Below, in pieces: positions 37,236 to 43,441 of a DNA stretch of 43,441 nucleotides. A program made the position numbers and the translations under genes. The DNA is taken from positions 1-43,441 of the forward strand of contig CAJQRS010000007.1 of NCBI GenBank assembly GCA_905612375.1, written 5' to 3'. Every line of letters begins with the position of its first letter. Position 1 is the first letter of the stretch. This stretch comes from an uncultured Candidatus Pelagibacter sp. (GTDB lineage Bacteria; Pseudomonadota; Alphaproteobacteria; Pelagibacterales; Pelagibacteraceae). The notes beneath the pieces were generated by a model. That model saw nothing but the letters and a program-made list of their open reading frames with translations. It did no database searches and was not told where the DNA came from.

Positions 37236-37826
37236 TTAGATGTAGAACCCTATTATACAAACGATAAGTAGCAATGACATAGCATAATTAAATCGTTTAA
37301 TAAAATTATTATTTGTAGCAAATTTCCTTAAAAACTTACCTAAAAATGTCCATGAAGTGATGCTTAAAAATGCAGTTATACTGCAAACTGCAATAACCCA
37401 AATAGAGTGATTCAGGTAGTTTTCTCCTTGTTTCACAAAATTTGAACTTAATGTGACTCCAGCCATTACCCCTTTCGGATTTACAAACTGGAATATAAAT
37501 TTATCAAAAAACTTTACTGGATTTTCTGTTTTGCCATCTGAAGAAATTTTTGAAAATGAAATTTTATAAGCTAGGTAAATTAAAAAAAATGTTCCAAGAA
37601 TTCTGATAATCTCCTGAATGATTGGGTAATTTATAAAAGTTGAAATCAAAACAAAATTAATTAATATAATTAATGTTGTATAACCAAAACCAACTCCTAG
37701 AATTAATGGCAAAGTTTTTCTAATACCAAAATTAAAACCTGAATATGCTGCAACTGCATTATTAGGTCCAGGTGTAAAGCCTAATGATAAAGAAATTCCA
37801 ATTAACAAAAATAATTCTGGATGCAT
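37236..37826 (-). CDS. LysE family amino-acid exporter
   Basis: 'SLGFTPGPNNAVAAYSGFNFGIRKTLPLILGVGFGY' LysE/RhtB motif, six TM. Confidence 0.88.
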   Translation of the reverse strand: MHPELFLLIGISLSLGFTPGPNNAVAAYSGFNFGIRKTLPLILGVGFGYTTLIILINFVLISTFINYPIIQEIIRILGTFFLIYLAYKISFSKISSDGKTENPVKFFDKFIFQFVNPKGVMAGVTLSSNFVKQGENYLNHSIWVIAVCSITAFLSITSWTFLGKFLRKFATNNNFIKRFNYAMSLLLIVCIIGFYI

Positions 37827-37831
37827 AAAGA

Positions 37832-38173
37832 TTAAGCTATAGAAAGACCATTTTCAGAATTTTGCGATGGATGGACTAATATAACTTTTCCCTCTTTATC
37901 TATTGAACCTAAAATGAGAACTTGTGAAACAACACCTGCAATATTTTTTTCAGGAAAATTGCAAATACCAATAACCTGTTTTCCATTTAAATTTTCTTCA
38001 TTATAATAATGGGTAATTTGTGCAGAGGATTGTTTAATTCCTATTTCTTTACCAAAATCAACTTCAATAACTAAAGATGGTTTTCTTGCTTTTTTATTTT
38101 TTTTTACAGAAACTACTGTACCAACTCTAATATCAACTCTATCAAATACATCATAGGTTATTTGTTCTTTCAT
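37832..38173 (-). CDS. tRNA-binding-domain protein (CsaA-like)
   Basis: 'FDRVDIRVGTVVSVKKNKKARKPSLVIEVDFG...QVIGICNFPEKNIAGVVSQVLILG'. Confidence 0.88.
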   Translation of the reverse strand: MKEQITYDVFDRVDIRVGTVVSVKKNKKARKPSLVIEVDFGKEIGIKQSSAQITHYYNEENLNGKQVIGICNFPEKNIAGVVSQVLILGSIDKEGKVILVHPSQNSENGLSIA

Positions 38174-38200
38174 ATATATAATATATAATAGAACGTATTT

Positions 38201-39391
38201 ATGAGTACAGAAAATATTTCAGTTCAATTATTTAATAATTCAGTTAAAATTTTAACCGATTTAATTGCATTTAAAACAATATCTGGAGAAGATAACAGTT
38301 CATTAATCAACTACTGTGATAAAATTTTAAAAAAACTAGGTGCAACATCCTTTAAAACTTTTGATGATGCTAAAAAAAGAGTTAATCTTTTTGCAACATT
38401 AAAAGCTAAACATCCTAGTGATAAAAAACCGATAATTTTATCTGGTCATACAGATGTAGTTCCTGTTTCAAGAGGATGGAGTACAGACCCGTTTGTAGCA
38501 ACAGTAAAAAATGACAAACTCTTTGGAAGAGGCGCTTGTGATATGAAGGGTTTCATCGCTTGTACGCTTGCATTTGCTCCAATTTATTCAAAAGCAAATT
38601 TGGATAGAGATATTCATTTTTCTTATACTTTCGATGAAGAAACTGCATGCATAGGTGCTCCAATTTTAATTGAGGAATTAAAAAAAAGAGGAATTAAAGA
38701 TGGAATTTGCATAATAGGTGAACCAACTAACATGAAAATTATAGATGCTCATAAAGGTTGCTATGAATACACAACTTATTTTGAAGGTTTGGCTGGACAT
38801 AGTTCTGCCCCACATAAGGGTGTTAGCGCGGTTGAGTATGCCTCTAGGTATGTAAATAAATTAATTGATTTAAGGGAAAAACTTAAAGAAAGATCTCCAA
38901 AAGATTCTATTTTTGACCCACCACACTCAACTCTTTCAATAGGTGGAATTTTTGGTGGTATAGCTCATAATGTAATTGCGGATAAGTGTCATGTTAACTG
39001 GGAAACAAGACCAGTTGTTAAAGAAGATGGTGTGTTTTTAAATACAGAATTAGATAAATATGCAAACGAAGTGCTTTTACCTGATATGAAAAAAGTTTTC
39101 TCAAGCTCTTCTATTACAAAAAAAATTATTGGTGAGGTTACAGGGTTTGATAGAGATAAAAAATCTAATGCTTGTGAACTAGTTTCAAATCTAACTGGTG
39201 ACAACACAAGAGAGGTTGTTTCATTTGGAACTGAAGCAGGATTGTTTCAAGAAATAGGAATAAGTACCGTTGTTTGTGGGCCTGGCTCTATTGAGCAAGC
39301 CCATAAAATTGATGAATTTATAATTCTTGATGAGTTAAAAAAATGTTTAAAACTACTTGAGGGAATAAAGAATAACTCTGTTGTTAACTAA
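38201..39391 (+). CDS. argE: M20 family acetylornithine deacetylase-like protein
   Basis: 'LSGHTDVVPVSRGWSTDPF', 'LFGRGACDMKGFIA', 'GEPTNMKIIDAHKGCYEY'. Confidence 0.88.
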   Translation: MSTENISVQLFNNSVKILTDLIAFKTISGEDNSSLINYCDKILKKLGATSFKTFDDAKKRVNLFATLKAKHPSDKKPIILSGHTDVVPVSRGWSTDPFVATVKNDKLFGRGACDMKGFIACTLAFAPIYSKANLDRDIHFSYTFDEETACIGAPILIEELKKRGIKDGICIIGEPTNMKIIDAHKGCYEYTTYFEGLAGHSSAPHKGVSAVEYASRYVNKLIDLREKLKERSPKDSIFDPPHSTLSIGGIFGGIAHNVIADKCHVNWETRPVVKEDGVFLNTELDKYANEVLLPDMKKVFSSSSITKKIIGEVTGFDRDKKSNACELVSNLTGDNTREVVSFGTEAGLFQEIGISTVVCGPGSIEQAHKIDEFIILDELKKCLKLLEGIKNNSVVN

Positions 39392-40824
39392 TCGTTCCAA
39401 CCACTTACCACTTTTACTTCTAAATATTCTTCTAAACCTAATTTACCAGCTTCGCGACCAATTCCTGAATGTTTGTACCCACCAAATGGAGCATCAGGTG
39501 CTAAACCAGCACCATTTATATCAACCATTCCTGATCTTAATTTTCTTGCAACTCTATTGGCTTTTGTTTGATCTTGAGTTTGAATAAAGTTTAATAATCC
39601 GTAAGGGGTGTCATTAGCAATGGCGATAGCGTCTTCTTCTGTTTCAAAAGGTATAATTGATAAAACAGGACCAAATATTTCAGTTCTTGCAATTTGCATT
39701 TTATTATCAACATCTGCAAAAGCAGTAGGTTTAACAAAATAACCTTTGTCTAATCCCTCAGGTTTTCCTATTCCACCAGCAACTAATTTTGCCCCTTCAT
39801 CAATACCTACTTGAATTAATTTTTGAATCTTATCGAATTGTGCTTTTGAAACTACAGGTCCAATGTGATCACCTTCTTTTGAAGCAACGTCAACCTTCAT
39901 TGAATTTGCAAAATTTTTTACTCTCTCTACAGTTTCGTCATATATAGATTTTTCAACCAACATTCTTGTTGGTGCATTACAAGATTGACCTGTATTTCTA
40001 AAACATCTTAAAGCACCTCTTTCAACTGCTTCGGCATCTGCATCTTTAAATATAATATTTGCTCCTTTTCCACCAAGTTCAAGACTTACTCTTTTAAAGT
40101 CACTTGCTGCATTTTTAGAAATTAAAGCACCTGCTCTAGTTGATCCTGTAAATGAAATCATATTTACATCAGCGTGACTTGTTAATGCATTTCCAGTAAC
40201 AGCTCCATCTCCGTTAACTAAATTGAACACACCTTTTGGTAATTTAATTTCATCAATCATCTCTGCTAATATCATTGATGATAGTGGTGCTATTTCAGAA
40301 GGTTTAAGTATCATTGTGCAGCCAGCTGCTATTGCTGGAATCACTTTTAAACAGGTTTGATTCATTGGCCAATTCCATGGTGTAATTAATGCACAAACCC
40401 CTTTTGGTTCACGTAGAATATTATTATTAAGAGCATGCTCTCCCAATTTTGCTTCAAATGTATATTCTTTTAAAACTTTTATATAAGATTTTATATGACT
40501 TGCCCCTGTTCCTGCTTGTAGCTGTGTTGAAAAATCAATAGGGGCTCCCATTTCAAGAGAAATAGCTTTAGCCATATCTGCCCACCTTCTTTTATAAACA
40601 TCATACAAAGCCTCTAAATATTTTAATCTTTCTTCTTTTGTAGAAAATGCCCAAGTTTCAAATGCTTTTGTTGCAGCATTAACTGCATCATTTACATCTT
40701 CAACTCCACCTAAAGATATAACTGCACACTCTTCTTCTGTTGAGGGGTCAATGACTTTTAAATCGTTTGATTTTTTTGGAGAAATCCATTCACCGTTAAT
40801 ATAAAATTTTTTCTTATCTTGCAT
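39388..40824 (-). CDS. Aldehyde dehydrogenase family protein
   Basis: 'TPWNWPMNQTCLKVIPAIAAGCTMILKPSE', 'VSLELGGKGANIIF', 'FRNTGQSCNAPTRMLV', 'FGGYKHSGIGREAG'. Confidence 0.95.
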   Translation of the reverse strand: MQDKKKFYINGEWISPKKSNDLKVIDPSTEEECAVISLGGVEDVNDAVNAATKAFETWAFSTKEERLKYLEALYDVYKRRWADMAKAISLEMGAPIDFSTQLQAGTGASHIKSYIKVLKEYTFEAKLGEHALNNNILREPKGVCALITPWNWPMNQTCLKVIPAIAAGCTMILKPSEIAPLSSMILAEMIDEIKLPKGVFNLVNGDGAVTGNALTSHADVNMISFTGSTRAGALISKNAASDFKRVSLELGGKGANIIFKDADAEAVERGALRCFRNTGQSCNAPTRMLVEKSIYDETVERVKNFANSMKVDVASKEGDHIGPVVSKAQFDKIQKLIQVGIDEGAKLVAGGIGKPEGLDKGYFVKPTAFADVDNKMQIARTEIFGPVLSIIPFETEEDAIAIANDTPYGLLNFIQTQDQTKANRVARKLRSGMVDINGAGLAPDAPFGGYKHSGIGREAGKLGLEEYLEVKVVSGWND

Positions 40825-40838
40825 TTTTGAAAATTATC

Positions 40839-41804
40839 TTATCTTTTAACTTTTGCAAACAAATTAGTTAATTCATAAACAATCGTTGCTGCTGCTAAAG
40901 ATGTAACTTCTGCATGATCATATGCTGGGGAAACTTCCACAACATCTGCTGAAATTAAATTTAAACCAGAGAGACCTCTTATTACATTAACCATTTCTCT
41001 AGTGGTCATGCCTGCAATTTCTGGTGTACCTGTTCCTGGTGCAAAAGCAGGGTCCAGAACATCTATATCTATTGATAGATATAGGGGATTATTACCCACT
41101 CTATTTCTAATTCTTTCTACTATTTTATCTATTCCCTGTGTTTGGAATTCGTCACAGTGAATAATTTTAAAACCAAATTCTTCATCATTTTTGATATCAT
41201 CTCTGCTGTAAAGAGGTCCTCTAATCCCAACATGCATTGATGCATCATCTAAAAATAAATTTTCTTCTCTTGCTCTTCTAAAGGGTGTTCCATGTGTATA
41301 GGGTGCACCAAAATATGTGTCCCAAGTATCTAAATGTGCATCAAAATGTACTAGAGCAACAGGTCCATTATTCATCTTATTAACAGCTCTCAGTAATGGA
41401 AGTGCTATTGTGTGATCTCCACCTAAACTAATAATACCACCAACTTTATTTAATAATTCATTAGCACCTTCTTCAATTTGTTTTATAGCTTCATCTATAT
41501 TAAATGGATTACAGGTTATATCTCCTGCATCAGCAACTTGTTGAACTTTAAAAGGTTCAACATCATAACTTGGATGATAATTAGTTCTTAAATGCCTAGA
41601 TGCTTGACGGATACTCATTGGGCCAAACCTTGCACCTGGTCTGTAACTGGTTCCAGCATCAAAAGGTATGCCAACAATTGCAACATCGCAACTTTCAACA
41701 TCTCTTAATTCAGGTAGTCTTGCAAAAGTAGATGGACCAGCAAATCTTGGTACTTTAGTTCCACTAATAGGTTGAACTGGATTTTTATTTCTATCTTTTT
41801 TCAT
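40839..41804 (-). CDS. Agmatinase/ureohydrolase family protein
   Basis: 'GGDHTIALPLL', 'VHFDAHLDTWD', 'SIDIDVLDPAFAPGTGTPEIAGMT' binuclear Mn motifs. Confidence 0.93.
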   Translation of the reverse strand: MKKDRNKNPVQPISGTKVPRFAGPSTFARLPELRDVESCDVAIVGIPFDAGTSYRPGARFGPMSIRQASRHLRTNYHPSYDVEPFKVQQVADAGDITCNPFNIDEAIKQIEEGANELLNKVGGIISLGGDHTIALPLLRAVNKMNNGPVALVHFDAHLDTWDTYFGAPYTHGTPFRRAREENLFLDDASMHVGIRGPLYSRDDIKNDEEFGFKIIHCDEFQTQGIDKIVERIRNRVGNNPLYLSIDIDVLDPAFAPGTGTPEIAGMTTREMVNVIRGLSGLNLISADVVEVSPAYDHAEVTSLAAATIVYELTNLFAKVKR

Positions 41805-41861
41805 TTACAAACAAAATGTATCACATTATTTTGGATTGGAATATCTTCGAAATTATAAATT

Positions 41862-42593
41862 ATGCACTTATATAGAACTATTTTAGTTATTTTTATTTTT
41901 ATAACACCACTAAAAGCTAATACTATTTATAATTTAATTAAAATTCCTAATTTAGAAATTTATAATATCGATACAAAAAATAAACTAAGATATGTATATG
42001 CTACAAAACCATTTAAATTAGGTTTAAACATTAAAAAAAAAATTAGCTGTTATGATTCGGGTAAAAAAGTATTGGATCAAAAATATAAAATTATTAATAA
42101 AAATTTAAATAGATATTCTTCAAATTTTTTAAAGAAAATTAATCTAAAATATATAGTTTTATGTGAAAACCTTTCTATAGGAGAAATTAAAACAGCAGGG
42201 GTGCCTGACAATATAATGAGGACTCTAATTCTTGATATTAAATTTAATGAAGAATATTTTGAAAGAGCAATTCATCATGAAGTATTTCACATTATCAATG
42301 ATAGCTATAAAGAGTTTTTTAATGAAAATGACTGGAAAAATTTTAATAAAAAGGATTTTGAATACATTAAATGCTCAACTTGTGATAATAAATGGAATCT
42401 TGCTATATATCCTGAAACTGCAGGTTTTTTTACAGAATATTCAAAATCAACAGCCTCTGAAGATATGGCAGAAGTATTTTCTCACTTAATGTTTTATGAA
42501 AATGAAAATAATAGTGATGATCCTATTTTAAATAAAAAAATAAAATTTATTAAGGAAAACATATCAAAAATAGATAATAAATTTAAGTTTTAA
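41862..42593 (+). CDS. Exported protein with HExxH zinc-metallopeptidase-like motif
   Basis: Signal peptide 'MHLYRTILVIFIFITPLKA'; 'RAIHHEVFHIIND' and downstream 'TASEDMAEVFSHLM'. Confidence 0.65.
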   Translation: MHLYRTILVIFIFITPLKANTIYNLIKIPNLEIYNIDTKNKLRYVYATKPFKLGLNIKKKISCYDSGKKVLDQKYKIINKNLNRYSSNFLKKINLKYIVLCENLSIGEIKTAGVPDNIMRTLILDIKFNEEYFERAIHHEVFHIINDSYKEFFNENDWKNFNKKDFEYIKCSTCDNKWNLAIYPETAGFFTEYSKSTASEDMAEVFSHLMFYENENNSDDPILNKKIKFIKENISKIDNKFKF

Positions 42594-42596
42594 ATT

Positions 42597-43244
42597 ATGA
42601 TTGAAAAAATTAAAATTTCAATATCAGAAAGAATAATTTTAATTTTTTTAATTTTATTAGGAATTTTTACTTTAATGTTTTTTATAGTTATTAAAAATAA
42701 ATGTTTGTTTGTTAAAAATTATAACCCAAAAGAAATACAATTTGATAACCCACAAAATATTGCTGTACTTGATACTAATTGCGGAAATGTGATAATTGAA
42801 TTATATCCAAATGTCTCTCCAAACTCTGTCGAGAGATTTAAAACCTTAATAAGATCTGGTGCCTATGACGATGTTGCTTTTCATAGAGTTATAGAAAATA
42901 AACTAATTCAAGCTGGTGACTTGGAGTTCGGTAAAAGAGAAAATTTGAATTATGGGAAAGTAGGTACGGGAAAATCTGGGCTTGGGGTATTGCAATCAGA
43001 AAATAATGAAAATTTTAAATATAAAAAAGGTAGTGTAGGATTGGCTAGAACCTTTCAAATGAATACTGAGGATAGTCAATTTTTTATCATTCTAGAAGAC
43101 GAACCTTTATTTGAGGGGGAGTATACACCACTTGGAAAAGTTCTTTACGGCATAGAGGTGCTGGAAAAAGTTAAATTTATACATAAATTAGAAATAGTTC
43201 CAAGACCAGACTTCATTAATTCCTTTAAAATGCTTGATCAATAA
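42597..43244 (+). CDS. Membrane-anchored cyclophilin-type peptidyl-prolyl isomerase
   Basis: N-terminal TM then 'VIIELYPNVSPNSVERFKTLIRSGAYDDVAFHRVI', 'GSVGLARTFQMNTEDSQFFIILEDEPLFEGEYTPLGKVLYG'. Confidence 0.9.
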   Translation: MIEKIKISISERIILIFLILLGIFTLMFFIVIKNKCLFVKNYNPKEIQFDNPQNIAVLDTNCGNVIIELYPNVSPNSVERFKTLIRSGAYDDVAFHRVIENKLIQAGDLEFGKRENLNYGKVGTGKSGLGVLQSENNENFKYKKGSVGLARTFQMNTEDSQFFIILEDEPLFEGEYTPLGKVLYGIEVLEKVKFIHKLEIVPRPDFINSFKMLDQ

Positions 43245-43322
43245 ACATTAAAATCTCTAGTTGAACCCATTTTAGTCAGTCTAATGCTGTTTTAATTAGT
43301 CTAAAATTGATGAACTGAGTTT

Positions 43323-43441
43323 GTGAAAAATAATCTAAAAAATACAATACAAAAAAAATTTAATTTAAATAAAAAAAAATTATTTGAACAACCGTTTAGT
43401 GTTCTTAAAAAAATTAACATAGAAAAATTAACTAAGATTAC
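43323..43441 (+). CDS. Possible partial CDS running off the window end
   Basis: GTG-initiated open frame 'VKNNLKNTIQKKFNLNKKKLFEQPFSVLKKINIEKLTKI' with no stop before the end; too short to identify. Confidence 0.35.
   Translation, partial: MKNNLKNTIQKKFNLNKKKLFEQPFSVLKKINIEKLTKI

Noticed and set aside
39381-39587. 68 aa plus-strand ORF opposite the aldehyde dehydrogenase gene
   Set aside because: Low-complexity Leu/His/Asn-rich shadow ORF.
1-43441. CRISPR arrays, tRNA/rRNA genes, insertion sequences, prophage or defence genes
   Set aside because: Looked for by eye on both strands; no repeats with regular spacers, no recognisable structural RNA genes and no transposase/phage proteins. A tRNAscan/Infernal run would be needed to exclude short RNA genes.

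Overview
AT-rich, gene-dense, short-intergenic window with the look of a SAR11/Pelagibacterales genome (inferred from gene content and compaction, not from an rRNA marker). It reads as a methylated-amine and quaternary-amine catabolism island. Left part: a ProW/ProV-type ABC transporter; an apparent carnitine-to-glycine-betaine module (SDR, 3-hydroxyacyl-CoA-DH-type carnitine dehydrogenase, BKACE/DUF849 cleavage enzyme, hotdog thioesterase); a class II aldolase-like protein; an SMR efflux protein; a TauD-type dioxygenase; a GMC (choline dehydrogenase-like) oxidoreductase; and an EamA transporter. Centre: a glycine betaine/TMAO-type ABC transporter with a fused double permease, divergent from a DUF1989-GcvT fusion protein that fits TMAO demethylase (Tdm); a MarR-like small protein coupled to tdm; a DAO-family FAD oxidoreductase; a divergent glutamine-synthetase-like enzyme; MgsABC-like N-methylglutamate synthase subunits; an unknown 135 aa protein; an Amt ammonium transporter with two small membrane proteins; and a second GS-like protein resembling GmaS. 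Right part: diaminopropionate ammonia-lyase-like, photolyase, YjbQ, ZapE, BamB-like and TPR proteins, aconitase, LysE, CsaA-like, ArgE-like, aldehyde dehydrogenase, agmatinase-family ureohydrolase, a secreted HExxH protein and a membrane-anchored cyclophilin. I saw no rRNA, tRNA, CRISPR array, transposase or phage genes. The best candidates for new biology are the extra GS-like enzyme beside MgsABC, the uncharacterised small proteins in the Tdm/Mgs/Amt operons, and the three exported proteins inserted between the TMAO-type transporter's binding protein and its ATPase/permease.
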